NCBI RefSeq assembly: GCF_023115465.1
Contig: NZ_CP096034.1
Coordinates: 2,728,001 to 2,792,000, forward strand
Source of the DNA: Gottfriedia acidiceleris
Lineage (GTDB): Bacteria > Bacillota > Bacilli > Bacillales > Bacillaceae_G
DNA: 64,000 nucleotides
Direction of reading: 5' to 3'
The translations under genes and the position numbers were made by a program. A model generated the notes under the pieces. The model had not been told where the DNA came from, searched no databases, and saw nothing but the letters and a program-made list of their open reading frames with translations. Positions 28,286-38,731 of this stretch are shown one piece after another; position 1 is the stretch's first letter, and every line of letters begins with the position of its first letter.

Positions 28286-28370
28286 TTTATTGCTTCCTCC
28301 TTAAAATCATCTAGAAACAATTTTACTAAAACTAACCAGTTTATACAAGAGCAAACTGCAATTTAATCGT

Positions 28371-28808
28371 TTAAATATACTTTTGATAGGCGATAGGTCT
28401 AAGCCAGCCAAATCGTTGATCCTTCACATCAATTGCAATGAACGTTGAACGAAATTTTCTTAATAGCTCAAAGAATATTGTTTCTGCCTCTAATGATCCT
28501 TCTGCATATAAAATTAGTTCGTTAGGATAAAGTTTTAGCTGAGCTTTTGCACCATCAACAAGTTCGAGAAGATACTCTCCAGTTTCTTCATAAAAGTAGA
28601 TCTGTTGAGAATCAAATTTGCGAATAAAAGTATGTAGCTCAAATAATGGTATTGGTTCTGTTATATATTCTAATTGTTTTTCGATAATTTTCCTTAGTTC
28701 AATAGATGAGTAATAATACTCATATACTAGTTGATATATTTTATGCTCTTTCCCATAAAATTCTATAGACAGTGGTTCTCGAATTAAAAAAATTTTATAT
28801 TCCCTCAT
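28371..28808 (-). CDS. sirA: Sporulation inhibitor of replication SirA
   Basis: A 145-residue protein, MREYKIFLIREPLSIEFYGK at the start and FGWLRPIAYQKYI at the end, with the length and position of SirA (YneE). In B. subtilis SirA binds domain I of DnaA and blocks new rounds of replication in cells entering sporulation. A Spo0A box lies about 95 bp upstream. It sits between tkt and yneF in the conserved order. Confidence 0.85.
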   Translation of the reverse strand: MREYKIFLIREPLSIEFYGKEHKIYQLVYEYYYSSIELRKIIEKQLEYITEPIPLFELHTFIRKFDSQQIYFYEETGEYLLELVDGAKAQLKLYPNELILYAEGSLEAETIFFELLRKFRSTFIAIDVKDQRFGWLRPIAYQKYI

Positions 28809-28900
28809 ATCTTGTCCACTCCCAACAACTATCTGTAAGGAAGATTATATAAAATTCCATTCAAAATATTTGTCATTTTTAAGGAGTGAAAACCAACTAG

Positions 28901-28913
28901 TTTTGTCGAAAAA
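28901..28913 (+). promoter_or_regulatory. Spo0A box upstream of sirA
   Basis: TTTTGTCGAAAAA is a full match to the 0A-box consensus. It is located 93 bp upstream of the sirA start, fitting direct activation of sirA by Spo0A~P as known in B. subtilis. Confidence 0.7.
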
Positions 28914-28950
28914 TCTTTAATAAAGTATTATATTGAAAAAAGTTTAGAAA

Positions 28951-28986
28951 ATAGGAAAAGAATTTAAAATTCTTTCCCTACTTTTT
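28951..28986 (-). terminator. Terminator of tkt
   Basis: TAGGAAAAGAATT pairs with AATTCTTTCCCTA with one mismatch just after the tkt stop; T-rich sequence follows on the minus strand. Confidence 0.65.
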
Positions 28987-28999
28987 CCATCTTTACCTT

Positions 29000-31003
29000 T
29001 TATTGTAATACTTTTTTTGCTGCTGAAACGACATGATCAACAGTAAATCCGAATTTCTCCATTAATAAGTTACCTGGAGCAGATGCACCAAATGTATCGA
29101 TTGAGATAACTTCTCCATCGAATCCTACATATTTATGCCAGCCGAATGAAGACCCCATTTCTACTGCTACTCGTTTTGTAACTTCTCTTGGTAATACTGA
29201 TTGTTTATATTCATCAGATTGCTTTTCAAATAAGTCCATTGAAGGCATTGAAACAACCGATGCAGAAATTCCTTCTGCCTGTAGTTTTTCTTGTGCTCCA
29301 ACTGCTAATTGTACTTCACTACCTGCTGCAATTAATACAATATCAATTTTATCTTGTTTTGCAGGAGATATAACATAAGCACCTTTTGAAACTTTATTAT
29401 AAATATCAGTAGTAGTCCCCTCTAAAGTTGGTAAATCTTGACGAGATAATACTAACATTGTAGGTGCGTCTTTAGCTTCTACAGCCACTTTCCATGCTGC
29501 TGAGCTTTCATTTCCGTCTGCTGGACGAATTACATTCAGATTAGGCAATGATCTGAATGCTGCTAGTTGCTCAACTGGTTCATGAGTAGGTCCATCTTCA
29601 CCAACTGCGATACTATCATGTGTAAATACATAAGTAACTGGTAAATTCATTAAAGCTGCTAAGCGAATTGCTGGTTTTAAGTAATCAGAGAACACAAAGA
29701 ATGTCGCGCCAAACGCATGAACGCCACCATGTAGAGCCATACCATTTAAGGCTGCACCCATTGCAAATTCACGTACACCGAACCAAATATTACGTCCATC
29801 GTAGCTTTCTCTCGTAAAGTCACCTTTCCCATTCATATACGTTTTGTTAGATCCAGCTAAGTCAGCTGATCCACCGAAGAAACTAGGTAATACGTTTGCA
29901 ATAGCATTAATTGCTTCACCTGAAGATGAACGAGTCGCAATTTTTTTACCTACTTCATACTTTGGTAATGCTGTTTCTAAATCTACAGTAATATTACCTT
30001 CAATCGCATTCTTTAATTGAGCTGCTAATTCAGGATATTTTTCTTCGTATTTTGCAAATGTAGCATCCCATTCTGCTTCTTTCTTTGCACCAGCTTCAAC
30101 GATTACTTTATTAAAATGTGCATATACTTCTTCTGGAACGTGGAATGCATTTTCATAACCCCAAGCATACGCTTGTTTCGTTAAAATCGTTTCTTCTTTT
30201 CCTAATGGCTCACCATGAGATTTTGATTTACCAGATTTATTCGGAGAACCGTAACCGATTGTTGTTTTCACTTCGATTAAAGTTGGTTTTGATAATTCTT
30301 CTTGAGCTTTTTGGATCGCTGCAGTAATTTCATCTAAGTTATTACCATCTTCTACTCGGATAACTTGCCATCCATAAGCTTTAAAGCGGTCTTCTACACT
30401 TTCAGAGAATGAACGATTTAATTCACCGTCTAATGAAATATCATTTGAATCATAAAGAACTACTAAGCGCCCTAACTGTAAATGTCCCGCTAATGAAGCT
30501 GCCTCTGCAGAAACACCTTCCATTAAATCTCCGTCACCACAAATTGAGTATGTAAAGTGGTCAACTATATTTAAATCTTCTTTATTATATGTACCTGCTA
30601 AATGACGCTCTGCTAAAGCCATCCCAACAGCCATCGCAATACCTTGTCCTAATGGACCTGTTGTAGCTTCAACACCGTGTGTATGTCCAAATTCAGGATG
30701 TCCTGGGGTGTTACTTCCCCATTGACGGAAGTTTTTAATATCTTCAATTGACACTTCGTAACCTGATAAATGTAACATGCTATATAGTAACATTGAACCA
30801 TGGCCTGCTGATAAAACAAATCGGTCTCTGTTAAACCATTTTGAATTTTTTGGGTTATGATTCATAAATTTTGCAAACAATGCATATGCCATTGGTGCAG
30901 CACCCATTGGCATTCCTGGGTGACCAGAATTAGATTTCTCGATTGCATCAATTGATAATGTACGAATCGTATTGATTGCTAACTGTTCAATATTATTAGA
31001 CAT
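29000..31003 (-). CDS. tkt: Transketolase
   Basis: A 667-residue thiamine-diphosphate enzyme of the pentose phosphate pathway, moving two-carbon units between ketose and aldose phosphates. The cofactor motif runs from [14 protein letters not shown] to YDSNDIS (about 154-188). Active-site segments [26 protein letters not shown] and [17 protein letters not shown] are intact. Length is standard. AAAGGAGCG precedes the ATG. It lies between ynzC and sirA, the B. subtilis order. Confidence 0.98.
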   Translation of the reverse strand: MSNNIEQLAINTIRTLSIDAIEKSNSGHPGMPMGAAPMAYALFAKFMNHNPKNSKWFNRDRFVLSAGHGSMLLYSMLHLSGYEVSIEDIKNFRQWGSNTPGHPEFGHTHGVEATTGPLGQGIAMAVGMALAERHLAGTYNKEDLNIVDHFTYSICGDGDLMEGVSAEAASLAGHLQLGRLVVLYDSNDISLDGELNRSFSESVEDRFKAYGWQVIRVEDGNNLDEITAAIQKAQEELSKPTLIEVKTTIGYGSPNKSGKSKSHGEPLGKEETILTKQAYAWGYENAFHVPEEVYAHFNKVIVEAGAKKEAEWDATFAKYEEKYPELAAQLKNAIEGNITVDLETALPKYEVGKKIATRSSSGEAINAIANVLPSFFGGSADLAGSNKTYMNGKGDFTRESYDGRNIWFGVREFAMGAALNGMALHGGVHAFGATFFVFSDYLKPAIRLAALMNLPVTYVFTHDSIAVGEDGPTHEPVEQLAAFRSLPNLNVIRPADGNESSAAWKVAVEAKDAPTMLVLSRQDLPTLEGTTTDIYNKVSKGAYVISPAKQDKIDIVLIAAGSEVQLAVGAQEKLQAEGISASVVSMPSMDLFEKQSDEYKQSVLPREVTKRVAVEMGSSFGWHKYVGFDGEVISIDTFGASAPGNLLMEKFGFTVDHVVSAAKKVLQ

Positions 31004-31110
31004 AAATTTCGCTCCTTTAGCTTATTCATAGATATTATCATATAATTTACCATGATTTATTACAATAACTAACACTAAGTTTTGACAATTTTAACAAATT
31101 CTTTCCAAGA

Positions 31111-31148
31111 AATAGAAAAAAGCAGAATATTCTTCTGCTTTTTCTATT
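31111..31148 (-). terminator. Terminator between ynzC and tkt
   Basis: AATAGAAAAAGCAGAA pairs nearly perfectly with the sequence across ATATT; the minus strand ends T6 CTATT. Confidence 0.85.
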
Positions 31149-31189
31149 ATTTTTAACAAAATATGAAATTTTATATTGTAAAAATGTTT

Positions 31190-31429
31190 TTAATGTAAGT
31201 TTTTTTTACGCATTGCTTTTTCATATTTTAACTTTGCAGGAGTAATATCATTCCCTTTTTCATCAACAATCTTAATTGAAGTCAATTCATCGACCATACG
31301 AGAGCGGAAATCTGCTAAATATTCTTTTCTTAATTGATCTTGTTCAACTTTCTCTTCAGGACTTAAACCTACTTCTTTTGACTTTTTTGATAATTCATTT
31401 ATTCTATCTAAAGTTTTTTTAGTAACCAA
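31190..31429 (-). CDS. ynzC: YnzC family (DUF896, UPF0291)
   Basis: A 79-residue, highly charged helical protein. RINELSKKSKEVGLSPEEK, QLRKEYLADFRSRM and the ending YEKAMRKKNLH match the DUF896 family. In B. subtilis ynzC belongs to the SOS-controlled yneA-yneB-ynzC operon. The start is TTG with GGAGAGG upstream. Here about 220 bp separate it from yneB, so separate or processed transcription is possible. Confidence 0.95.
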   Translation of the reverse strand: MVTKKTLDRINELSKKSKEVGLSPEEKVEQDQLRKEYLADFRSRMVDELTSIKIVDEKGNDITPAKLKYEKAMRKKNLH

Positions 31430-31514
31430 TAATAACCTCTCCTTTAATTGTATCTTATCTATTCATTGTTAGTTCCATCACTTTAATAATCAGACGATTA
31501 ATTGTATGTTCTTT

Positions 31515-31620
31515 GCTAGAATGTCTGACGACGAGCTATCTTACCATTTGGGTAAAGAGCACCGCGCTTAGCAGGCATGCACCAAGAAAGTGATCGTTAG
31601 TCAGAGTCTAATATTCTATT
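31515..31620. ncRNA. Structured, GC-richer block between ynzC and yneB (candidate RNA element or tiny gene)
   Basis: Outer arms TAGAAT (31517-31522) and TCTGAC (31524-31529) pair with GTCAGA (31600-31605) and ATTCTA (31613-31618). Inside are a TCTTACC/GGTAAAGA hairpin and the GC-rich GCACCGCGCTTAGCAGGCA. The base composition differs sharply from the surroundings. On the minus strand it also encodes MPAKRGALYPNGKIARRQTF (20 codons) without a ribosome site. I do not recognise a known riboswitch or a complete tRNA. Confidence 0.35.
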
Positions 31621-31649
31621 CAATGTATCTCATCTTACAATAAATTGCA

Positions 31650-32392
<743 letters not shown>

Positions 32393-32446
32393 GAAAAAAA
32401 TAAAGAGGAACGTATTATCTACTTTATAGGCAAGGGGGAAATTCGA

Positions 32447-33094
32447 ATGAACAAACTATCGAAAAGGCAAGCAGAAATTTTAGCTTATATTAAAGATGAA
32501 GTAAAAATTAAAGGTTATCCACCTTCAGTTCGAGAGATTGCTGAGGCTGTTGGTTTAGCTTCAAGCTCTACAGTACATGGTCATTTAGAGAGACTAGAAC
32601 AAAAAGGCTATATTCGAAGAGACCCTACGAAACCGCGTGCAATCGAGATTCTTGGAGATACAGCAACTGTTGTGAATGAAGTACAAGCATCATACAGTGA
32701 AATCTATAACGATATTATTAACATTCCAGTAATCGGTAAAGTAACTGCAGGTATTCCAATTACTGCAGTTGAAAATGTAGAAGAATATTTCCCTTTACCG
32801 ACATCTGTCGCTCCATCTAACGAACAAGTTTTTATGTTACGAGTTGAAGGAGATAGTATGATCAATGCTGGTATTTTGAATGGCGATCTTGTCATCGTTA
32901 AAAAACAATTCACTGCTGAAAATGGCGAAATTGTTGTTGCCATGACTGAAGATAGTGAAGCTACTGTAAAGCGCTTTTATAAAGAAAGCGACCATTTTAG
33001 ACTTCAACCTGAAAATGATGCCCTGTTTCCTATTTTATTAAAACAAGTATCAATTTTAGGAAAAGTAATAGGAGTTTATCGTACATATCATTAA
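32447..33094 (+). CDS. lexA: SOS repressor LexA
   Basis: A 215-residue repressor. Residues 1-70 form the winged-helix DNA-binding domain ([20 protein letters not shown]). The autocleavage site is Ala101-Gly102 in KVTAGIP; Ser137 (EGDSMINAG) and Lys175 (ATVKRFYKE) form the catalytic dyad. The interdomain linker is about ten residues longer than in B. subtilis LexA. It represses DNA-damage genes until RecA filaments trigger cleavage. AAGGGGGAA precedes the ATG, and a matching SOS box lies in its promoter. Confidence 0.98.
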   Translation: MNKLSKRQAEILAYIKDEVKIKGYPPSVREIAEAVGLASSSTVHGHLERLEQKGYIRRDPTKPRAIEILGDTATVVNEVQASYSEIYNDIINIPVIGKVTAGIPITAVENVEEYFPLPTSVAPSNEQVFMLRVEGDSMINAGILNGDLVIVKKQFTAENGEIVVAMTEDSEATVKRFYKESDHFRLQPENDALFPILLKQVSILGKVIGVYRTYH

Positions 33095-33101
33095 ACCTTT
33101 T

Positions 33102-33140
33102 AAAAGCAATGACATCTTTATGTGATTGCTTTTTGTTTTT
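33102..33140 (+). terminator. Terminator of lexA
   Basis: AAAAGCAAT pairs with ATTGCTTTT and is followed by TGTTTTT. Confidence 0.8.
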
Positions 33141-33198
33141 CATAAGTATAGACAAGCAAAATAATCTAAACTGACTTATCATTAAAGGAGTTTTTTTA

Positions 33199-33825
33199 GT
33201 GAGTAAACTTGAGTGGAGAAAAAGCTTAAAAGAAATTTATTTACCAAAAAGTAAGCCTAGTAAAATTAAAATACCAACCTTTAAATATATAACGATTGAA
33301 GGCAAAGGTAATCCAAATAATGAATTATTTAAAGAAAATGTCGAAGCGCTTTATTCTTTAGCATATGCCATTAAAATGTTACCCAAAAAAGGTATAGTTC
33401 CAGAAGGATACTTTGATTACACTGTCTTCCCTCTTGAAGGTGTTTGGGATTTAGATGAAGAAGGTCGAAAACTTGACTACTTAAATAAAGAACATTTTCT
33501 ATATAAATTAATGATACGACAACCCGACTTTGTTACAGAAGATTTAACGTACATCATTTTAGATCAACTTAAACAAAAAAAGAAAAATCCACTGCTAGCA
33601 AACGTAAAACTAGAATCGATTACTGAAGGTTTATGTGTTCAAGCCATGCACATCGGAAGCTATGATGACGAGCCAAGAACTTTTAAATTAATGGAAGAAT
33701 TCTGTATGGTGAATCATCTACAAAGAGTTCAAAAAACACATAAAGAAATTTACATTTCTGATGCAAGAAAAACTCAACCTGAAAAATTGAAAACCGTTTT
33801 AAGATTTCAAGTGGAAGAACGATAA
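33199..33825 (+). CDS. GyrI-like small-molecule-binding protein
   Basis: A 208-residue cytoplasmic protein of the GyrI-like (SOUL/SbmC) family. FKYITIEGKGNPNN and CVQAMHIGSYDDEPRTFKLM are characteristic of the single-domain type found in many Bacillus, where the fold binds hydrophobic small molecules. The start is GTG after AAAGGAG. It directly follows lexA in the same direction but behind a terminator. The ligand is unknown. Confidence 0.8.
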   Translation: MSKLEWRKSLKEIYLPKSKPSKIKIPTFKYITIEGKGNPNNELFKENVEALYSLAYAIKMLPKKGIVPEGYFDYTVFPLEGVWDLDEEGRKLDYLNKEHFLYKLMIRQPDFVTEDLTYIILDQLKQKKKNPLLANVKLESITEGLCVQAMHIGSYDDEPRTFKLMEEFCMVNHLQRVQKTHKEIYISDARKTQPEKLKTVLRFQVEER

Positions 33826-33834
33826 TAAATTAAA

Positions 33835-33857
33835 AGAGCTTGGAAGTTCCAAGCTCT
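33835..33857 (+). terminator. Hairpin after the GyrI-like gene
   Basis: AGAGCTTGGAA pairs with TTCCAAGCTCT. There is no long T run, so termination is likely but not certain. Confidence 0.45.
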
Positions 33858-33908
33858 AGACTTACTATTCGTTAGTTGGAATAGATCACTTCTAAATTAA
33901 TCACTTTA

Positions 33909-34349
33909 TCATTCACTATAACTCTCAAAATTCTTCTCTAAATCATCTCTAAACGCAATAGCTAAATAATTATCAATTATATTTCTAGTAATAGGTGATT
34001 GAAATACTTGACTCTTATATGCTCCACCATCATATTCAATTATATCAATCTTATTTTCGACCTGTTCATTTTGCACCTCGTCAAAATATTTAATACTAAC
34101 TACTACCCCAGCGTCATCAATCGTAATTAATAACTCTCTTTGATTTAATAAGACCTCAATAACACTATCTTTATCAATCATAATATCAAACTCACCATTG
34201 GAAACTTCAATTTCCTTTTTTAAAGACTCTTTTAAGTCAACAAAATATGATTCGAATTTCTCACACATCTTACTGTATGCCATATTTTCTGAAACAGTTT
34301 CTTTATATATTGCTTTTGTTTTTAAGATGAATTCCCTTTTAAAATCCAT
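33909..34349 (-). CDS. Hypothetical protein, possibly DUF3942-like
   Basis: A 146-residue acidic cytoplasmic protein: an N-terminal helical part (MDFKREFILKTKAIYKETV) followed by a beta-rich part (ELLITIDDAGVVVSIKYFDE). The N terminus recalls DUF3942 proteins of the Bacillus cereus group, but I am not sure. CAAGGAGTGG precedes the ATG. It stands alone. The 350 bp upstream (34350-34703) contain nothing I recognise. Confidence 0.55.
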   Translation of the reverse strand: MDFKREFILKTKAIYKETVSENMAYSKMCEKFESYFVDLKESLKKEIEVSNGEFDIMIDKDSVIEVLLNQRELLITIDDAGVVVSIKYFDEVQNEQVENKIDIIEYDGGAYKSQVFQSPITRNIIDNYLAIAFRDDLEKNFESYSE

Positions 34350-34703
34350 ATTTCCACTCCTTGTAGTGATATAATTGGAGCATTTATATATTATTACTAT
34401 TCATCATGTACTGAAAAATAGAATAACAGGAAGAATGTATTTAAAATTTTTTTATACTAATTAGTCTAAAGTAACAAATCGATCATTGCATCAGGACTTT
34501 TTACACATTTTTTTAAATTATGTGAATAATAGTAAACCTTTTCAATTTAACGATGAAAAGATAGGATTATTTCAAACTACGTATGAGAAACTGTTGGGAA
34601 TAATTTTATATAGTATTTAAGATGGGTATTGGAAAGTGGCTAATAATTGGGGTAATAAAATATTTTTATTCTTCATCAAAAAATAAATCACCAAAAATAT
34701 CGT

Positions 34704-35120
34704 TTAATCTATTAATTTAACATAAATAAATTCAGGATCTCCTTCATCTAAATTATCGATAAATCCACTTTCAATATATCCTAGAGATTGAAATACTTTT
34801 TGCATTGGGATATTAGATTTGTTAGTAGATGAAAATAATTTCTTTTCTGAAAAAGCTTCAACATATTTCATGAGATTTTGAGCTATACCAATCCTCCTAG
34901 TTTTTGGTGAAACAATTATTAAATCAATAAATAAATGGCCAAAGAAAAATTTATGATAAATCATGAAACCTACTATCCTTTTATTCATTTCATAAACAAT
35001 GCATCGATTTTCTACGATTGATCGTTTAATTTGATGTTCTCTAATTCGACTTTATATAATTTGAGAATCTAGAATTACGATTGATTCACAATCATTCATT
35101 TCCGCATTTCTAATTTCCAC
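34704..35120 (-). pseudogene. GNAT-family acetyltransferase with an in-frame stop
   Basis: A frame of 139 codons starts at GTG 35120 after AGGAGAAC. It runs VEIRNAEMNDCESIVILDSQ, then reaches TAA at 35054-35052 and continues in the same frame through IVGFMIYHKFFFGHLFID to the acetyl-CoA loop VSPKTRRIGIAQNLMKYVE and a normal end. The total length equals that of an ordinary RimI-like GNAT protein. A single nonsense codon at position 23 thus separates a short N terminus from an otherwise intact gene. Restart at the internal ATG 34988 would lose the first strand and helix. Confidence 0.75.
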
Positions 35121-35199
35121 TTTCGTTCTCCTTTCCTAGATCGTTATTGTTAACTTTTCTATAAAATTCTTTCAATCCCTTTATGTAGTAGGTTTAAAT

Positions 35200-35232
35200 T
35201 AAAAAACCTGTATTTAAAATCATACAGGTCAT
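35200..35232 (-). terminator. Terminator of the glucosaminidase gene
   Basis: ACCTGTAT pairs with ATACAGGT, followed on the minus strand by T6 and AATTT. Confidence 0.8.
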
Positions 35233-35252
35233 TTTATAAATGATTAAATACC

Positions 35253-35894
35253 TTATAGATTTGTTGGATTGAAAAGTTTCTCCCATGTTTTTACCCCAAC
35301 AATTCCATCAACTACTAAATCATTTTTTCTTTGAAATTCTTTCACTGCTTTTTCGGTTAAAATCCCGAAAATCCCATCCACTTTAACACCTATTTTTTCC
35401 TGAATTTTCTTTACTTGCTCTCCCCTTGATCCTTTTTTTAAGATCCCTTTATAAGGATGTAATTCAATTTGAATAATCCTTTTATATAATCCATTTTTAA
35501 TATTTGCATTATTAACCGAGATGAGCACATCTGCATAATTAGGGGCTACTGCCCAACCTGCATCAGCAATCGCTTGAAATTGTTCATTAGCAGTTTTGTA
35601 TGTTTTGACTTTACTGTACAGTGGATTATTTAAAATAAAATCAACATAGCCCTGAACAGGATCATTATATTTTATATAATATCCACCCTCATTTTTAGGT
35701 CTAGCTGTTCCTCTACTACTAAGAGGTAAGCCTGGATACCATGTTTGACCTGCGATATTGTTATTTTTCTTAAAATTTTTTGACGTAAAATGTGCTGTTT
35801 CTACTTGCCATTGAGTATAAATTACTTCGGTTAACCAGCCAATCTTTTTTGAAACCTCTTGAGCAGATTGAAAATATTTAATTGTATTAGACAC
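35253..35894 (-). CDS. Leaderless glucosaminidase with PG-binding domain
   Basis: A 213-residue protein. Residues 1-145 resemble a GH73-type N-acetylglucosaminidase domain: QWQVETAHFTSKNFKKNNN with the catalytic Glu, NIAGQTWYPGLP, and the DAGWAVAPNYADVLIS end. Residues 150-210 are a PG_binding_1 module (DGIFGILTEKAVKEFQRK, VGVKTWEKLF). No signal peptide is present. The domain plan parallels the M15 enzyme at 10412-11020. The start is GTG with GAGAGGG somewhat far upstream. A prophage-like endolysin or a mother-cell wall hydrolase is likely. Confidence 0.8.
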   Translation of the reverse strand: MSNTIKYFQSAQEVSKKIGWLTEVIYTQWQVETAHFTSKNFKKNNNIAGQTWYPGLPLSSRGTARPKNEGGYYIKYNDPVQGYVDFILNNPLYSKVKTYKTANEQFQAIADAGWAVAPNYADVLISVNNANIKNGLYKRIIQIELHPYKGILKKGSRGEQVKKIQEKIGVKVDGIFGILTEKAVKEFQRKNDLVVDGIVGVKTWEKLFNPTNL

Positions 35895-36091
35895 TATTAG
35901 ACTAACCCTCTCCTTAAAGTGCTTGTCCTATAGAGTATTCATTTGCTCCAACCTTGGTACTAAGGAAATAGTAGAATAAGTAATAGAAACTTACTATTTT
36001 TTTATTTAAATTTCATATTTCTATTACTCCTCTTGTATTTAACAACTATTAAACTTTCTTCATACTATGGTTAAAAACTGGAGCTGATAAA

Positions 36092-36427
36092 ATGACTAAT
36101 TGGATCTACATTTCTACATCAAACCGCCAGCTAAAACTTTTCGATGGAAACAATCTGCTTAAAACTTACCCAATCGGTGTTGGAAAAATGCTTACACCTA
36201 CTCCTACAGGAACCTATACAATTATTAATAAAGATCCAAATCCTGGTGGACCTTTTGGGGTACTATGGATGGGACTATCCGCTCCACATTACGGAATTCA
36301 TGGAACTGATAATCCATCAACAATTGGTCACTTTGTTTCACATGGTTGTATTCGAATGTATAATAAGGATGTTCTTGAATTATCCTCAATGGTTCCAATT
36401 GGTACAGGTGTCGTTATTCATCAATAG
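36092..36427 (+). CDS. L,D-transpeptidase (YkuD domain)
   Basis: A 111-residue protein consisting of only a YkuD catalytic domain: [28 protein letters not shown] and the catalytic SHGCIRMYN with its Cys near residue 97. Such enzymes cross-link peptidoglycan 3-3 or act in the spore. There is no signal peptide and no LysM domain, as in short Bacillus homologues. GGAGCTG precedes the ATG. The neighbouring glucosaminidase also acts on the wall. Confidence 0.92.
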   Translation: MTNWIYISTSNRQLKLFDGNNLLKTYPIGVGKMLTPTPTGTYTIINKDPNPGGPFGVLWMGLSAPHYGIHGTDNPSTIGHFVSHGCIRMYNKDVLELSSMVPIGTGVVIHQ

Positions 36428-36833
36428 ATGTAAAAACCTACGAGATGGATTTTCATAGCTTAATAGGTACTTCTATGTAAAAAATTTTACATTCCCATAA
36501 TGCTGCTTTATGGCTTGAATAGTAGAACTTAGAAGAACATTTAAAAACCCTTACTTTACTATAAAGGGGTTTGGAAAATGAATTGAAAATCTTATAATTC
36601 TTAATATTTATTCCCAGACTTTTTGTATATTTAAGAAATAATCTTGTTCACCTAGAAACGAAGTAATTTATACTCTGCCATTAGCAACTATCTATACTAA
36701 AGGGCTATAAAAAATAAATCATCATATTAAACCTATGAACTTATACGTAAATGGGGAATAGGAAATACAAGGCTTCCCTTTCGATTTTTTAGTGTTCCAG
36801 AAATTTCAGTTTTTACTTTAAAGAATAACTGAT
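36428..36833. other. Intergenic region, nothing recognised
   Basis: About 400 AT-rich bases after the L,D-transpeptidase; no gene found. An AAACCCTTAC/GGGGTTT hairpin-like pair near 36545-36575 may be a weak terminator. Confidence 0.35.
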
Positions 36834-36870
36834 AAAACCCGCAAGGAAATATGAATTCCTTGCGGGTACA
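36834..36870. terminator. Perfect 12-bp hairpin upstream of the FUSC-like gene
   Basis: ACCCGCAAGGAA (36837-36848) pairs with TTCCTTGCGGGT (36856-36867). T tails are short on both sides, so it could be a terminator or a regulatory hairpin. Confidence 0.55.
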
Positions 36871-36998
36871 TAAAAATAATCCTTTATCAACAAAGTTAAC
36901 AAAAATTGCTTTCTTATTTATTCTTATCTACAACTTATACATAATAGCTTAATTAGAGAGGATAATATAAAAAATAGAAGTTTCTATTAGAGGTGCTT

Positions 36999-37484
36999 AT
37001 GGAAGAAACAAAATCACTGAACGCATCTGAAAATATAACTAGTCTTATCTGGAGATTATCAATAGGTTCTACATTAGCATGGGAAATCTCAAAATTTTTT
37101 GGTTCCTCACACCCCTACTTAGGTCCAGTTTCTCTTATACTTACTGTTCAATCGACAATTGACAAAACAATTAGTTTATCAATCAATCGTGTAATTGGAA
37201 CAATGATTGGAATTGGTATTACTGTAATAATTGCCAGTTATCTGAAAGTCACTGGATGGAACTTAGGACTTTTAATTTTAATTGGTACATATATTGCTAA
37301 ATATTTAAAATTAGACAAAAAAGTACTTCACCAAGTCGCCCTCACAATTCTATTTGTCTTTGCATTTGAACAACAATCAAAGGATTATGCGATGGATCGA
37401 ATGAGGGATACGCTTATAGGTGTTTTGACCGCTGGATTAATACAGTTCGTTTGGTCTAAATTCATATCAAGAAAAAAGATCTGA
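36999..37484 (+). CDS. FUSC/aromatic-acid-exporter-like membrane protein
   Basis: A 161-residue protein with four or five hydrophobic segments and the FUSC/ArAE signature region: PYLGPVSLILTVQSTIDKTI, INRVIGTMIGIGI and the later MDRMRDTLIGVLTAG (RxxxTxxG). It matches the short N-terminal membrane unit of this exporter family without the cytoplasmic domain. AGAGGTG lies just upstream of ATG 36999. The substrate is unknown. Confidence 0.7.
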   Translation: MEETKSLNASENITSLIWRLSIGSTLAWEISKFFGSSHPYLGPVSLILTVQSTIDKTISLSINRVIGTMIGIGITVIIASYLKVTGWNLGLLILIGTYIAKYLKLDKKVLHQVALTILFVFAFEQQSKDYAMDRMRDTLIGVLTAGLIQFVWSKFISRKKI

Positions 37485-37903
37485 AATAGTACAAATACTA
37501 AGCTGATTTGTTCATTTTTTAGTTTTTAAGAGGATTAATTTAGAATGATACTCAATTCAATCCTTTTAATCTTTAGGTTTTTCATAACGATGCTGTACAA
37601 CAAAACATCAGTCTTACATGTTCTCACTATTGAAACTACAATTGATTTGCTTCCTTCATTTAAACCCACGATGGCAGTTCTTATAAACTTTTCGTGAAAT
37701 TTAATCATATTGAAATAAGTGAGCAGCAATAGACTACTTTCTACTTTTAATTTTATTTGAATATCTATTTATTAAATTGATTACAAAATTACATACTTGT
37801 TGTATTTAAACATTTTAGTTTCTTTTCAAATTTTTACGGTTATTTTCTTTATAATCACAGAAAATAGTAGAGCATAGTAATTAATGGAAAAGGAGATTTA
37901 CCG
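37485..37903. other. Intergenic region with a doubtful 64-codon minus-strand frame
   Basis: A frame at 37535-37729 (minus) reads KFIRTAIVGLNEGSKSIVV but has no ribosome site or recognisable family. It might be a fragment of an older gene. Nothing else is seen. Confidence 0.3.
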
Positions 37904-38671
37904 ATGAAGCTTTGGATTACTTCTATTTTCTCTATATTAGTAGCTCTATCTATCACCTGCTCTTCAGCATTTGCTGAGCCTAATCATAAGCTTGCTATAG
38001 TGATTGATGATTTTGGTAATAACATGAAAGGAACGGAGCAAATGCTTTCACTACCGATCCCATTAACAGTTGCAGTAATGCCTTTTTTACCTTCTACTAA
38101 AAAGGATGCAACTGTAGCTCACTCTAAGGGCTATGAAGTAATCGTTCATTTACCAATGGAACCAAGGAAAGGGAAAGAAAGTTGGTTAGGCCCAAATGCG
38201 ATTAAGACCAACTTAAGTGATGACGAAATTCGAAGAAGAGTTCTAGCAGCTATTGATGATGTCCCATACGCAATAGGAATAAATAATCATATGGGTTCAA
38301 AAGCAACTTCCGATGAGAGAGTAATGCGCGTTGTCTTAACAGCATGTAAAGAAAGGGGCCTATTTTTTTTCGATAGTAAAACGAATTATCGGAGCGTAGT
38401 TACTAAAATTGCAGATGAGATAGGCGTGCCGGTCATTGAAAACAAGTTATTTTTCGATGATTTATACACCTATAAACATATAGAAAAGCAAACTCGATTA
38501 CTATTAGAAAAAGTAAAAGTCGAACCAACTATGATTGCGATTGGACATGTAGGAGAACCCGGCGAAATTACCTCAAATGTAATAAAGGAATACATACCTA
38601 AAATTAAAGAAGAAGCTAAATTTGTATTTTTATCGGAATTAGTAGAAAACCTTCCAATTCCACTACATTAA
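37904..38671 (+). CDS. Divergent polysaccharide deacetylase family protein
   Basis: A 255-residue secreted protein with a signal peptide ending SSAFAEP. LAIVIDDFGNN, LTVAVMPFLP, GYEVIVHLPMEP and INNHMGSKAT are the signature blocks of the DUF610/YibQ group of the deacetylase superfamily, with the Asp pair and His residues retained. These enzymes are thought to act on cell-wall or surface polysaccharides, but the substrate is unknown. AAAAGGAG precedes the ATG. It is monocistronic. Confidence 0.85.
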   Translation: MKLWITSIFSILVALSITCSSAFAEPNHKLAIVIDDFGNNMKGTEQMLSLPIPLTVAVMPFLPSTKKDATVAHSKGYEVIVHLPMEPRKGKESWLGPNAIKTNLSDDEIRRRVLAAIDDVPYAIGINNHMGSKATSDERVMRVVLTACKERGLFFFDSKTNYRSVVTKIADEIGVPVIENKLFFDDLYTYKHIEKQTRLLLEKVKVEPTMIAIGHVGEPGEITSNVIKEYIPKIKEEAKFVFLSELVENLPIPLH

Positions 38672-38690
38672 GAGCTTGCTACTATATACA

Positions 38691-38731
38691 AAAAAATTAG
38701 GAACCGCTATTTTGCGATTCCTATATTTTTT
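38691..38731. terminator. Bidirectional terminator
   Basis: AGGAACCGC pairs with GCGATTCCT with one mismatch, with A and T runs at the ends. It overlaps the last codons of the minus-strand FlaR-like gene. Confidence 0.7.

Noticed and set aside
31530-31600. tRNA-Ser-like GCCTGCTAAGC anticodon-arm phrase on the minus strand
   Set aside because: No TTCGA-type T arm or proper acceptor stem follows, so it is not a tRNA gene; only an RNA-like block is reported.
37535-37729. 64-codon minus-strand frame
   Set aside because: It has no ribosome site and no recognisable family; noted only in the intergenic description.
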